Positions 33,413 to 43,212 of a stretch of DNA of 64,000 bases are shown here, piece by piece. The position numbers and the translations under genes were made by a program. The notes under the pieces are model-generated. The model was not told the origin of the DNA. It did no database searches and worked only from the letters and a program-made list of their open reading frames with translations. The number at the start of each line of letters is the position of its first letter. Positions within the stretch are counted from its first letter, which is position 1. The DNA lies in the NCBI RefSeq assembly GCF_014647675.1, contig NZ_BMPQ01000018.1:1-64000 (forward strand). Direction: 5' to 3'. This DNA is from Streptomyces flaveus (lineage in GTDB: Bacteria; Actinomycetota; Actinomycetes; Streptomycetales; Streptomycetaceae).

Positions 33413-33486
33413 AGCCGCCTTCGGGATTCGAACCCGAGACCTACGCATTACGAGTGCGTTGCTCTGGCCATCTGAGCTAAGGCGGC
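33413..33486 (-). tRNA. tRNA-Thr (anticodon CGT)
   Basis: A 74-base cloverleaf on the minus strand. The acceptor stem is GCCGCCT / AGGCGGC with discriminator U. The D-arm AGCTCAGATGGCCAGAGC is normal, the anticodon loop ACTCGTAATG gives CGT, and the T-arm has CGGGTTCGAATCCCG. No encoded CCA. It reads leftward, away from the peptidase gene that starts on the same strand at 35239. Its 3' half is duplicated at 23029-23071. Confidence 0.97.
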
Positions 33487-33586
33487 GCGCTGCTGACTAT
33501 GGTGCGATCAGCAACGTCGGAAAGTCTACACAGTTTCCGGGGGTGCTCCGTACCTGCCGTGGGGCACCCCCCGGCCGCTCCCGCGA

Positions 33587-35239
33587 TCAGTTCGCTGAGC
33601 AGCGCTTTCCCTTGGTCGGAGGGGTGCCTGCGAGGAGGTAGCGGTTGATCGTGGAGTCGATGCAGGCGCTGCCGCGGCCGTATGCCGTGTGGCCGTCGCC
33701 GTCGTAGGTGAGGAGGGTGGCGGAGGAGAGCTGGGCGGCGAGGGACTGGGACCAGGCGTAGGGGGTCGCGGGGTCACGGGTGGTGCCGACCACGACGATG
33801 GGGGCGGCGCCCCTCGCCTCGATGCGTTGGGGTTCGCCGGTCGGGTGGACGGGCCAGTACGTGCAGTTCAGGGAGGCCCAGGCCAGGGGCTCGCCGAAGA
33901 CCGGGGAGGCTTTCTTGAAGGAGGGGAGGGCTTCTTCGAGCGCTTCGGGAGAGGAGAAGGCGGCCGGGAGGTCCAGGCAGTTGACTGCCGCGTTCGCGGA
34001 CATCAGGTTCGCGTACCGGCCGTCGGCGCCGCGCTCGAAGTAGGTGTCGGCGAGGATGAGCAGGCCCGCCCCGTCCTTGTTCTTCATAGCCGTGGTCAGG
34101 GCCTCCCGCAGTCGTGGCCAGGCCGCCTCGTCGTACATCGCCGTGATGACGCCCATCGTCGCCAGCGACTCCCCGAGCTTGCGGCCGTCCGCGTCGTCGG
34201 CCTCGATGGGCGTGGCGTCGAGCTGCCGGAAGAAGGCTTTCAGGTTCTTGCCGACCTGGTCAGGTGTGGTGCGCGCGCCACCCAGCGGGCAGTCGGACCT
34301 GCGTACGCAGTCCTTCGCGAAGGCCTGGAAGGCCGTCTCGAAGCCGGCCGTCTGGTCCTCGTTCATCCGTCGCGCGGGCAGCGACGGGTCCACCGCGCCG
34401 TCCAGAACCAGCCGGCCCACCCGGTCCGGGTACAGACCCGCGTATGTCGCACCCAGGAACGTCCCGTACGAGGCACCGACGTACGTCAGCTTCTCGTCGC
34501 CCAGCACTGCCCGCAGGACGTCCATGTCGCGGGCCGCCTCGACCGTGGACACATGCCGCAGCAGTCTGGCCGAGCGCCGCCCGCAGCCCTCCGTGAACTC
34601 CTTGACGGCGTCGACCAGCTGGCCCCTCTCGCGTCGGTTGTCGGGGGTCAGGTCCGTCTGCGTGTACTCGTCCATCTGCCGGCCGGTGAGGCATTCGACC
34701 GGCTCGCTGCGGGCGACGCCGCGCGGGTCGACGGCGACCATGTCATAGCGGGCGCGGATCTCCTTCGGGTAGCCGACAGCCGCGTACGACTGGAGGTAAC
34801 CGACCGCCGAGCCGCCCGGGCCTCCCGGGTTGACCAGCAGCGAACCGAGTCGCTTGCCCGGGCCCGTGGCCTTCTTGCGGGTGACGGCCAGCCTGATGTC
34901 GCCGGAGGCGGGCTTGGCGTAGTCGAGCGGGGCCTTGAGCGTGGCGCACTGGAAGCCGGGGGCGCCGCAGCCGCGCCAGTTCAGCTTCTGGCCGTAGTAC
35001 GGAGCGAGCGCCGCCGGCGTGGCCTTGGGCAGCGCGGTCAGTGTCGAGGCCCCTGCCCGGCCCGTGGAGGTCGTCGAACTTCCCATGGAACAGGCGGAGA
35101 TGAGCAGCCCGGCGAGGGCGAGCAGGGTGCCGTACAGATGGAGGAACCTGCGGGGAGGGGAGGGGTGATGGGAATGGCGGGGATGGCGGGAACGCGTTGA
35201 TCTGGTCCGGATCGGCCTGAACTGGCGCCTGATGTGCAT
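33587..35239 (-). CDS. Secreted alpha/beta-hydrolase peptidase (tripeptidyl aminopeptidase type, SlpD/SlpE-like)
   Basis: 550 residues from the ATG at 35239. A basic start and hydrophobic stretch (LLALAGLLISAC) form a lipoprotein or signal peptide. The catalytic domain has the oxyanion region LVNPGGPGGSA, the nucleophile elbow GASYGTFLG with Ser, and a late Asp/His pair (GTTRDPATPY, GDGHTAYG) followed by the conserved C-terminal Cys region near ACIDSTINRYL. This is the family of Streptomyces mycelium-associated tripeptidyl aminopeptidases. It probably releases N-terminal peptides from extracellular proteins. It is the first core gene right of the island. Confidence 0.9.
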   Translation of the reverse strand: MHIRRQFRPIRTRSTRSRHPRHSHHPSPPRRFLHLYGTLLALAGLLISACSMGSSTTSTGRAGASTLTALPKATPAALAPYYGQKLNWRGCGAPGFQCATLKAPLDYAKPASGDIRLAVTRKKATGPGKRLGSLLVNPGGPGGSAVGYLQSYAAVGYPKEIRARYDMVAVDPRGVARSEPVECLTGRQMDEYTQTDLTPDNRRERGQLVDAVKEFTEGCGRRSARLLRHVSTVEAARDMDVLRAVLGDEKLTYVGASYGTFLGATYAGLYPDRVGRLVLDGAVDPSLPARRMNEDQTAGFETAFQAFAKDCVRRSDCPLGGARTTPDQVGKNLKAFFRQLDATPIEADDADGRKLGESLATMGVITAMYDEAAWPRLREALTTAMKNKDGAGLLILADTYFERGADGRYANLMSANAAVNCLDLPAAFSSPEALEEALPSFKKASPVFGEPLAWASLNCTYWPVHPTGEPQRIEARGAAPIVVVGTTRDPATPYAWSQSLAAQLSSATLLTYDGDGHTAYGRGSACIDSTINRYLLAGTPPTKGKRCSAN

Positions 35240-35385
35240 CAAGCGAGCGTAACCCTGCGCAATGAATTGACCACTGAAGGTTGCCGTCGCGCCTCGTGCG
35301 AGTGCCCTCGTCAACCCGTCGCTGCGACAAGCCACCCCTGAACCGCATCGCACGGCAACCCCCTGAGCCCACTGCCCCCTGAGCC

Positions 35386-36591
35386 TCACCCCGCCCGCAA
35401 CGCCATCGTCATCGCCTCCACCGCCAGCAGCGGCGCCACATTGCGGTCGAGGGCCTCGCGGCAGGCGGCGATCGCTTCTATGCGGCGCAGGGTGGTCTCG
35501 GGGGTCGTGCCGCGTGCGAGGCGCTCCAGCGTGTCCTGCATCTCCGTGTTGGCGAGGGCGAGGCTGGTGCCGAACTGGAGGGCTAGGACGTCGCGGTAGA
35601 AGGCCGTCAGGTCGATCAGGGCGAGGTCCAGGCTGTCGCGCTGCGTACGTGTCCTGCGGCGCTTCTGCTTGTCCTCCAGCTCCTTCATCACGCCCGCCGT
35701 GCCGCGCGGCATGCGTCCGCCCTGGGACGCGCCGAGCGCTGCCTTCAGCTCGTCGGTCTCCTTGACGTCGGTCTCCTCGGCCATCTGCTTGGCGTCCTCG
35801 GAGGCGGCGTCGATCAGCTCCTGGGCCGCCTTCAGGCAGCCTCCGATGTCGTCGATACGGAGCGGGAGCCTGAGGACGGCGGCGCGGCGCTCGCGGGCGC
35901 TCGGGTCCGTGGCCAGGCGGCGGGCGCGGCCGACGTGGCCCTGGGTGGCACGGGCGGCGACGGCCGCGACCTCCGGTTCGATGCCGTCGCGACGTACGAG
36001 GATGTCGGCGACCGCCGCCACGGGAGGCGTCCGGAGTGTGAGGTGGCGGCAGCGGGAGCGGATGGTCGGCAGGACGTCCTCGATGGAGGGCGCGCACAGG
36101 AGCCATACCGTGCGGGGGGCGGGCTCCTCGACAGCCTTCAGCAGGACATTGCCCGCGCCCTCCGTCAGGCGGTCGGCGTCCTCCAGGACGATGACCTGCC
36201 AGCGGCCGACGGCCGGGGACATCTGGGCACGGCGGACCAGGTCACGGGTCTCCTTGACGCCGATCGAGAGGAGGTCGGTGCGGACGATCTCCACATCCGA
36301 GTGCGTACCGATCAGGCTCGTATGGCAGCCGTCGCAGAACCCGCAGCCGGGGACTCCGCCGAGGGCACGGTCGGGGCTCACGCACTGGAGGGCCGCCGCG
36401 AAAGCCCGCGCCGCCGTGGAGCGGCCCGAGCCCGGCGGACCCGTGAACAGCCAGGCGTGCGTCATCCTCGACGCCTCGGGCAGCTGGGTGTCGGCGGCCA
36501 CCGCCGTGACCAGGGCGTCGGCGTCCCGGGCGGCGGCCTCGAGCTGCTCGCTCACCTTCTCCTGACCCACCAGGTCGTCCCATACGGGCAT
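35386..36591 (-). CDS. holB: DNA polymerase III delta-prime subunit
   Basis: 401-residue AAA+ clamp-loader subunit that helps load the beta clamp on primed DNA. The P-loop reads GPPGSGRSTAARAF (residues ~51-64); the Lys is replaced by Arg, consistent with delta-prime not hydrolysing ATP. A zinc-binding cluster follows (CVSPDRALGGVPGCGFCDGC). The sensor region VIVLEDADRLTEGAGNVLLK is typical. The C-terminal domain is helical. Lies 124 bp downstream of tmk on the same strand, the normal actinobacterial pairing. Confidence 0.92.
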   Translation of the reverse strand: MPVWDDLVGQEKVSEQLEAAARDADALVTAVAADTQLPEASRMTHAWLFTGPPGSGRSTAARAFAAALQCVSPDRALGGVPGCGFCDGCHTSLIGTHSDVEIVRTDLLSIGVKETRDLVRRAQMSPAVGRWQVIVLEDADRLTEGAGNVLLKAVEEPAPRTVWLLCAPSIEDVLPTIRSRCRHLTLRTPPVAAVADILVRRDGIEPEVAAVAARATQGHVGRARRLATDPSARERRAAVLRLPLRIDDIGGCLKAAQELIDAASEDAKQMAEETDVKETDELKAALGASQGGRMPRGTAGVMKELEDKQKRRRTRTQRDSLDLALIDLTAFYRDVLALQFGTSLALANTEMQDTLERLARGTTPETTLRRIEAIAACREALDRNVAPLLAVEAMTMALRAG

Positions 36592-36715
36592 GGGTTGCCG
36601 CCCCTCCGTCGCACATCTGCCTTGCCGCGTCCCATTGTGCGGGAGAGCACTGACAACGGGGCTTCACGCCCTACCGCCCCTCACGCCTTCGCGTCAGCGC
36701 CCGCGACGGCAGGCC

Positions 36716-39700
36716 TCAGCGCCCTCGCCGCCCCCGCCCGCGCCTGTCGTCCAGGTCATCGTCCTCGCGCGGGCCCAGCAACTCGTCCGCCAGCGTCGGA
36801 AGGTCGTCCAGCGGGGTCTCCTCCGCCCAGTCGGAGCGGCCGCGTCGGCGAGGGCCGCCCTCGGCTTCGACCTGGGGCAGCTCACGGGTGCGGGCGTCGG
36901 AGCCGTCGGGCGCCGGCCGCTCGTCCCGGAAGTACCCCGGGGGAACCCGGTCCGCCGTGTCACCGCCCCGCTGCTCGCCGCCACGGTCGTCCCGTACAGC
37001 CTGGTCCTCCCTTACGGGAGGAAGGACGGCCGTCTCGTCCGCGTCCGAGCGCACCGGAGGAAGCACCGCCGTCTCGTCCGCGGCCCCCTCCGGCGCCGGA
37101 GGCTGCGGCAGCACGGCCGTCTCCTCCGCGTCGGGCCCGGTTTCGGGAGCGTCGCCGGGTGGCACGGGCCGCAGCACCTTGGTCTCGTCGTCCACCGGCC
37201 CACCGGGCGCGTTCGTCGGCGGCACGACGGGTGTGGGCGTCGGCACCGTGACCTCGTTGTCGGGGGTGGTCGCCGGAGCACCGGAACCCGAACCCTCCGT
37301 CACGGCAGCGGCAGCGGCAGCAGCCGCAGCCGCCGAAGCCGCCCCTCTGCGAGCCTCCTCGGCCCGGAGCAACGCCTCCTCGGCCTTCCGCTGCTTCTCC
37401 AGACGCCGCGCCTCAGCCTCCGCCCGGAGCCGCGCCTCCTCCTCGGCCTGCTTGCGCAGGCGCTCCTGCTCGGCCGCGCGGGCCTGCTCCTCCGCGAGCC
37501 GTCGGGCCCGCTCCTCCTCGGCCCGCCGACGCGCCTCTTCGGCCTGCTGCCGGGCCACCTCGGCCTGCCGCTCCAGCTCGCGCCGCTGGGCCTCCTCCAG
37601 CTCGCGCCGCTTGCGTTCCTCTTCCTCCGCGCGCAGCCGGGCGAGCTGCTCCTGCCGCTCGCGCTCGAGGCGCTCCTCCTCGGCCTTGCGGGCGGCCTCT
37701 TCCTCGGCGCGTCGCCGCGCCTCCTCCTCGGCCGCCTTACGGGCCTCCTCCTGGGCCTTCACCTCGGCCTCGGAGAGCGGCAGCATCACGTCGAGACGGT
37801 GCCGTATCACCGTCGTGACGGCCTCGGACTCCTGCCCACCGTCGACCACCAGGTAGCGCGTGGGGTCGGCGGCGGCGAGCGTCAGGAAACCGGAGCGCAC
37901 GCGCGCGTGGAACTCGGCGGGCTCCGACTCCAGCCGGTCCGGTGCCTCCGTGAACCGCTCCCGCGCGGTCTGAGGCGACACATCGAGCAGCACGGTCAGA
38001 TGAGGCACCAGCCCGTTGGTCGCCCATCGTGAGATCCGCGCGATCTCGGTCGGGGACAGATCGCGACCGGCCCCCTGGTACGCCACGGACGAGTCGGTGT
38101 AGCGGTCCGAGATGACCACCGCGCCCCGCTCCAGCGCGGGCCGCACCACGGTGTCCACGTGCTCGGCACGGTCGGCGGCGTACAGCAGCGCCTCCGCACG
38201 GTTCGACAGCCCGGCCGAGGACACGTCCAGCAGGATCGACCGCAGCCGCTTCCCCACAGGCGTGGCCCCCGGCTCGCGCGTCAGCACGACCTCGTGCCCC
38301 TTGGAGCGGATCCACTCCGCGAGCACCTCGGCCTGCGTCGACTTCCCGGCCCCGTCACCGCCCTCCAGGGCGATGAAGAACCCGTTCGCAGCCGGTGCCT
38401 GCGCGGGATCGTCCCCGCCCCGCAGCGCGTCCCGCAGGTCATGCCGCAGCGGTACGCCGGACCGGTCGTCGACCTTCGCCAGCACCAGCGCGGCGACCGG
38501 CAGCAGCAGCGCGCCGACCAGCATCAGGGTGAAGGCCGCGCCGCCGTGCGCGAACACGAACTTGCCGTTCTCCAGCCGGTGCGGCCCGATCGCCGCCGCC
38601 AGCACGGGGGCCACCAGGGCACCCAGGGCGACGTAGACCCGTACGACCGCGTGGAGATGCTCCGTCGTACGCGCCCGCCGGTGGTCCTCGGCCTCCTGGT
38701 CGAGCAGCGTGTGCCCGGTGTTCGCGGCGATGCCCGCGCCGATGCCCGCGAACGCCGTGATCAGGATCACGGTGGCGACGTCCGGGACGATCCCCGCGGC
38801 GAGCAGCGCGAGGCCTGTGAACGCGATGGCCAGCGAGAGCAGCCGGCGCCGCGACAGCGGCGGCAGCACCTTCGGAGCCGTACGGATGCCTACGACGACG
38901 CCGCCCGTCAGGCCTGCCACCAGCAGTCCGTACGTCACCGGCCCGCCGCCCAGGTCCTTGGCGTGCAGCACGGAGACGGCGACCGCGGCGGCGACCGCGC
39001 CGGCGACGGCCGCACAGGCCAGGACCAGCAGCGGAAGCGAGCCCGTACGCCCCTTGTCGACGCCGGTGCCCGACTTGGGGCGGCGCAGGCCCTCGAGCGG
39101 CGACCGCGCGCGGGGGGTGCGTGCGTCGGGCAGCTCGAGGACGGTCAGCACCGACAGGGAGGCGGCGAACAGGCCCGCCGCGACGTACGACGCGAGCGCC
39201 GCCTGATGCTGGTCGAACCAGGCCAGTCCGGCGCCCAGCAGGTTGTTGAGGAGCCCGGCCACGACGAGAGCGGCGGCCGCCAGGGGCACCGCCACGAATC
39301 CCGTACGCAGCGACAGGCGCCGCAGCGTCTCCGTGTGGTCCGGCAGCGGGCGGACCGCCGCGCCCTCCAGGGGTGCCGCGGGCAGCAGAGCGGGCGCCGC
39401 ACTCTCCCGGCACACCGTCCAGAAGCGCTCGGCGACCCCGGTGACGAACGCGGTCACCAGGATCACGGCCAGCGCGTCGTCGGGCGTCCAGTCGATCCAC
39501 AGGGGCGCGATGATCAGCAGTACGGTCCGCACTCCGTCCGCGCCGACCATGGTCCAGCGGCGGTCGAGCGGCCCCTCCTGGGAGGTCAGGGAGGTGAGCG
39601 GTCCGAGGAGTACGGCTCCGAAGAGCAGCGTCGCGAGTATCCGCGCCCCGAAGACGGCCGAGACGGCGAAGGCCACCCCGCGGTAGTTGCCCCCGAAGGA

Positions 39701-39907
39701 CCCCGCCGCGACCGCCGCCTGGAGCGCGAGTACGACCAGGACGAGCAGGGCGAGGGCATCGCCGACGCCGGCCACGAGCTGAGCGCTCCACAGCCGCTTC
39801 AACTGCGGTACGCGAAGCAGCGCCCTCACGGCGCGCTCGCGTGAATCTGCGACCAGGGCGTCGTCTGGGGCCGGGGTATGGGCCGTTGGCTGCTCCGCTC
39901 GCGTCAT
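36716..39907 (-). CDS. tmk: dTMP kinase fused to an N-terminal MFS-type membrane domain
   Basis: 1063 residues in three parts. Residues ~35-480 form a major-facilitator-type membrane domain with about 12 helices. Residues ~507-710 are thymidylate kinase (phosphorylates dTMP to dTDP): P-loop FIALEGGDGAGKST, DR(Y/F) motif SDRYTDSSVAYQGAG, and the LID region near RFTEAPDRLE. Residues ~715-860 are a long Glu/Arg/Ala coiled coil, and the rest is an acidic Pro/Glu/Thr-rich disordered tail ending in Arg/Gly. A large kinase of this design is known in Streptomyces but differs from the ~210-residue enzyme elsewhere. The transporter substrate is unknown. Confidence 0.92.
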   Translation of the reverse strand: MTRAEQPTAHTPAPDDALVADSRERAVRALLRVPQLKRLWSAQLVAGVGDALALLVLVVLALQAAVAAGSFGGNYRGVAFAVSAVFGARILATLLFGAVLLGPLTSLTSQEGPLDRRWTMVGADGVRTVLLIIAPLWIDWTPDDALAVILVTAFVTGVAERFWTVCRESAAPALLPAAPLEGAAVRPLPDHTETLRRLSLRTGFVAVPLAAAALVVAGLLNNLLGAGLAWFDQHQAALASYVAAGLFAASLSVLTVLELPDARTPRARSPLEGLRRPKSGTGVDKGRTGSLPLLVLACAAVAGAVAAAVAVSVLHAKDLGGGPVTYGLLVAGLTGGVVVGIRTAPKVLPPLSRRRLLSLAIAFTGLALLAAGIVPDVATVILITAFAGIGAGIAANTGHTLLDQEAEDHRRARTTEHLHAVVRVYVALGALVAPVLAAAIGPHRLENGKFVFAHGGAAFTLMLVGALLLPVAALVLAKVDDRSGVPLRHDLRDALRGGDDPAQAPAANGFFIALEGGDGAGKSTQAEVLAEWIRSKGHEVVLTREPGATPVGKRLRSILLDVSSAGLSNRAEALLYAADRAEHVDTVVRPALERGAVVISDRYTDSSVAYQGAGRDLSPTEIARISRWATNGLVPHLTVLLDVSPQTARERFTEAPDRLESEPAEFHARVRSGFLTLAAADPTRYLVVDGGQESEAVTTVIRHRLDVMLPLSEAEVKAQEEARKAAEEEARRRAEEEAARKAEEERLERERQEQLARLRAEEEERKRRELEEAQRRELERQAEVARQQAEEARRRAEEERARRLAEEQARAAEQERLRKQAEEEARLRAEAEARRLEKQRKAEEALLRAEEARRGAASAAAAAAAAAAVTEGSGSGAPATTPDNEVTVPTPTPVVPPTNAPGGPVDDETKVLRPVPPGDAPETGPDAEETAVLPQPPAPEGAADETAVLPPVRSDADETAVLPPVREDQAVRDDRGGEQRGGDTADRVPPGYFRDERPAPDGSDARTRELPQVEAEGGPRRRGRSDWAEETPLDDLPTLADELLGPREDDDLDDRRGRGRRGR

Positions 39908-40054
39908 GCGTTCAGCCTATCGGGAGGCACCGACAACCCCGAAGGGCGCCCAACACATGCGGACGCGAGGCTTCCACAGGGCGTTGAAGCACCACTCCAG
40001 GGAGCTGAAACGCAGCCCCGGGGACGTTCAAGCACTGCCCCGGGACACTCGAGC

Positions 40055-42859
40055 TCAGCCCTCCGAAGCCGCCGCCTTCTTGGCCGGAGCCTTCTTGGCA
40101 GCCGTCTTCGAAGTCGTCGTCTTCTTGGCTGCCGTTTTCTTGGCAGGTGCCTTCTTGGCGGCCGTTTTCTTGGCCACGGCCTTCTTCGCCGTCTTCTTGG
40201 CGGGTGCCTTCGCGCGCTTCTCCGCGAGCAGTTCGTAACCCCGCTCCGGAGTGATCTCCTCGACGCTGTCGCCGGACCGCAGGGTCGCGTTGGTCTCGCC
40301 GTCGGTGACGTACGGCCCGAAGCGCCCGTCCTTGACGACGACCGGCTTCTCGCTGACCGGGTCCGTGCCCAGCTCCTTGAGCGGCGGCTTGGCGGCGGCG
40401 CGCCCGCGCTGCTTGGGCTGGGCGTAGATCGCCAGTGCCTCTTCCAGCGTGATCGTGAAGAGCTGGTCCTCGGACTGCAGCGAACGCGAGTCCGTGCCCT
40501 TCTTCAGGTACGGCCCGTAGCGCCCGTTCTGCGCGGTGATCTCCACGCCCTCGGCGTCCTTGCCGACGACACGCGGCAGCGACATCAGTTTGAGCGCGTC
40601 GTCCAGGGTCACCGTGTCCAGGGACATCGACTTGAAGAGCGAGGCCGTACGCGGCTTGACGGCGTTCTTGCCGGTCTTCGGGGTGCCCTCGGGGAGTACC
40701 TCGGTGACGTACGGCCCGTAGCGGCCGTCCCTGGCGATGATCTGGCGACCCGTGACCGGGTCGGTCCCCAGCTCGAAGTCGCCGCTCGGCTTGGCGAGCA
40801 GCTCCTCCGCGTACTCGACGCTCAGCTCGTCCGGAGCGAGATCCTCCGGCACATCCGCGCGCTGGTGGTTCTCGGAGTCCTTCTCGCCGCGCTCGATGTA
40901 CGGGCCGTAGCGCCCGACACGCAGCACGATGCCGTCGCCGACCGGGAACGACGACACCTCGCGGGCGTCGATCGCGCCCAGGTCGGTGACGAGTTCCTTG
41001 AGGCCGCCCAGGTGATCCCCGTCGCCGTTGCCGGCGTCCGCGGCACCGGGAACGCCATCTGCGCCCTCACCGAAGTAGAAGCGCTTCAGCCACGGCACGG
41101 CGCGCGCCTCGCCCCGCGCGATGCGGTCGAGGTCGTCCTCCATCTTCGCGGTGAAGCTGTAGTCGACGAGCCGCCCGAAGTGCTTCTCCAGGAGGTTGAC
41201 CACGGCGAAGGACAGGAAGGAGGGCACGAGCGCGGTGCCCTTCTTGAAGACATAGCCGCGGTCGAGGATGGTCCCGATGATCGACGCGTACGTCGACGGG
41301 CGGCCGATCTCGCGCTCTTCGAGCTCCTTGACCAGGCTGGCCTCGGTGTAGCGGGCCGGGGGCTTGGTCGCATGGCCGTCGACCGAGATCTCCTCGGCGG
41401 AGAGCGCGTCGCCCTCGTTGACCTGGGGCAGCCGGCGCTCGCGGTCGTCCAGCTCGGCGTTCGGGTCGTCCGCGCCCTCGACGTACGCCTTCAGGAAGCC
41501 GTGGAAGGTGATGGTCTTGCCGGACGCACTGAACTCGGCGTCCCGGCCGTCAGCGGCGCGGCCACCGATCTTCACCGTGACGGAGTTCCCGGTCGCGTCC
41601 TTCATCTGGGAGGCGACGGTCCGCTTCCAGATCAGCTCGTAGAGCCTGAACTGGTCGCCGGTCAGCCCGGTCTCGGCGGGCGTACGGAAACGGTCCCCGG
41701 AGGGGCGGATCGCCTCGTGCGCCTCCTGCGCGTTCTTGACCTTCCCGGCGTACGTCCGCGGCTGCGGCGGCAGGTAGTCGGCGCCGTACAGCTGCGTGAC
41801 CTGGGCGCGGGCCGCGGCGACCGCGGTGTCCGAGAGGGTCGTGGAGTCCGTACGCATGTAGGTGATGAAGCCGTTCTCGTACAGCTTCTGCGCCACCTGC
41901 ATCGTGGCCTTCGCGCCGAAACCGAGCTTGCGCGAGGCCTCCTGCTGCATCGTCGTCGTACGGAACGGGGCGTACGGGGAGCGACGATACGGTTTCGACT
42001 CGACGGACCGTACGGAGAAGTTCGTGTTCTCCAGGGCGGCGGCGAGCGCGCGGGCGTTCGCCTCGTCCAGGTGGAGCGTGTTCGCGCTCTTCAGCTGCCC
42101 GAGCGAGTTGAAGTCGCGGCCCTGGGCGACACGCCTGCCGTCGACCGTGGTGAGGCGCGCGACCAGGGAGGACGGGTCGCTCGAGTCGCCGGCGCGACCG
42201 GTGCCGAAGGTGCCCGTCAGGTCCCAGTACTCGGCGGAACGGAACGCGATGCGCTCGCGCTCCCGCTCGACGACCATGCGGGTCGCCACGGACTGGACAC
42301 GGCCTGCCGACAGGCGCGGCATGACCTTCTTCCACAGGACCGGCGAGACCTCGTAGCCGTAGAGGCGGTCGAGGATGCGGCGGGTCTCCTGGGCGTCGAC
42401 GAGCTTCTGGTTGAGCTCGCGCGGGTTGGCGACGGCGGCCTGGATCGCGGCCTTGGTGATCTCGTGGAAGACCATCCGCTTGACCGGGACCTTGGGCTTG
42501 AGCACCTCCTGGAGGTGCCAGGCGATGGCCTCGCCCTCGCGGTCCTCATCGGTGGCCAGGAAGAGCTCGTCGGAGTCCTTCAGCAGATCCTTGAGCTTCT
42601 TGACCTGCGCCCTCTTGTCGGCGTTGACGACATAGATGGGCTGGAAGTCGTGCTCGACGTCCACGCCGAGGCGGCGCACCTCGCCGGTGTACTTCTCGGG
42701 CACCTCCGCGGCGCCATTGGGGAGGTCGCGGATGTGCCCGACGCTCGCTTCGACGACGTAGCCAGGGCCGAGATAGCCCTTGATCGTCTTCGCCTTGGCA
42801 GGCGACTCGACGATGACGAGTCGGCGGCCGCCGTGTGCGGTCTCGCTGGTCGGGGACAA
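40055..42859 (-). CDS. topA: DNA topoisomerase I (type IA)
   Basis: About 934 residues from a TTG at 42859, the start that gives SPTSETAHGGRRLVIVESPA; the frame is open to 42952. The Toprim domain has VIVESPAKAKTIKGYLG and DEDREGEAIAWHLQE. The active-site Tyr is in GFITYMRTDSTTLSD. The C-terminal half has repeated GRYGPY modules (Topo_C repeats) in place of zinc ribbons, then a Lys/Ala-rich tail (KKTAKKAVAKKTAAKK) characteristic of actinobacterial TopA and important for DNA binding. Relaxes negative supercoils. The tail makes the 3' end repetitive. Confidence 0.95.
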   Translation of the reverse strand: MSPTSETAHGGRRLVIVESPAKAKTIKGYLGPGYVVEASVGHIRDLPNGAAEVPEKYTGEVRRLGVDVEHDFQPIYVVNADKRAQVKKLKDLLKDSDELFLATDEDREGEAIAWHLQEVLKPKVPVKRMVFHEITKAAIQAAVANPRELNQKLVDAQETRRILDRLYGYEVSPVLWKKVMPRLSAGRVQSVATRMVVERERERIAFRSAEYWDLTGTFGTGRAGDSSDPSSLVARLTTVDGRRVAQGRDFNSLGQLKSANTLHLDEANARALAAALENTNFSVRSVESKPYRRSPYAPFRTTTMQQEASRKLGFGAKATMQVAQKLYENGFITYMRTDSTTLSDTAVAAARAQVTQLYGADYLPPQPRTYAGKVKNAQEAHEAIRPSGDRFRTPAETGLTGDQFRLYELIWKRTVASQMKDATGNSVTVKIGGRAADGRDAEFSASGKTITFHGFLKAYVEGADDPNAELDDRERRLPQVNEGDALSAEEISVDGHATKPPARYTEASLVKELEEREIGRPSTYASIIGTILDRGYVFKKGTALVPSFLSFAVVNLLEKHFGRLVDYSFTAKMEDDLDRIARGEARAVPWLKRFYFGEGADGVPGAADAGNGDGDHLGGLKELVTDLGAIDAREVSSFPVGDGIVLRVGRYGPYIERGEKDSENHQRADVPEDLAPDELSVEYAEELLAKPSGDFELGTDPVTGRQIIARDGRYGPYVTEVLPEGTPKTGKNAVKPRTASLFKSMSLDTVTLDDALKLMSLPRVVGKDAEGVEITAQNGRYGPYLKKGTDSRSLQSEDQLFTITLEEALAIYAQPKQRGRAAAKPPLKELGTDPVSEKPVVVKDGRFGPYVTDGETNATLRSGDSVEEITPERGYELLAEKRAKAPAKKTAKKAVAKKTAAKKAPAKKTAAKKTTTSKTAAKKAPAKKAAASEG

Positions 42860-43212
42860 CTTCGCTCTTCTCTCCGGTCGACGCAGGGGGCTCGCCCCGG
42901 GCGTTGGTCCGGGGGTCGGGTCGTGCTGACGCTGCGGAGTGTGACGGTACATCCCGCCCCCGTGTCAAACGGGAAAAGCCCGCAACGGCCACTCGAACGG
43001 TAACCCGACTCCCGGCATTCCTGCCGCCCGGAGTGTGGACCTGCTGTTTCGACCCTATCCGGAGGGTGACTTCTCAGTTACCGAAACGGCGGGATCGCGA
43101 CGGCCCGAGATCTTGCCTTCGGCTCTTCGGAGGCGACAACTCCGGTTCCCCGGAGGGCATCGCTCCAGGGGCGGGAGCCGCACCGGGGAGTCGCACCGGA
43201 AAGCGCGCATCC

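Larger units (their letters stand above)
23029..33486. mobile_element. Degenerate integrative element inserted in tRNA-Thr(CGT)
   Basis: A 10.4-kb stretch is bounded on the left by the tRNA 3' half and on the right by the intact tRNA. Inside are a winged-helix replication-type protein, palindromic sites, relics of two integrases, two insertion sequences and assorted cargo. GC content and gene density are lower and less regular than in the flanking core genes. No intact integrase, excisionase, FtsK/TraB-type transfer protein or replication origin could be identified, so it is probably immobile. The type (AICE, plasmid-derived or composite) is inferred. Confidence 0.7.

Noticed and set aside
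39878..43003. A 1041-codon plus-strand open frame across topA and upstream
   Set aside because: It is the antisense shadow of topA and adjacent genes. The sequence is Arg/Gly/Val-rich without motifs, while topA on the other strand is unmistakable.
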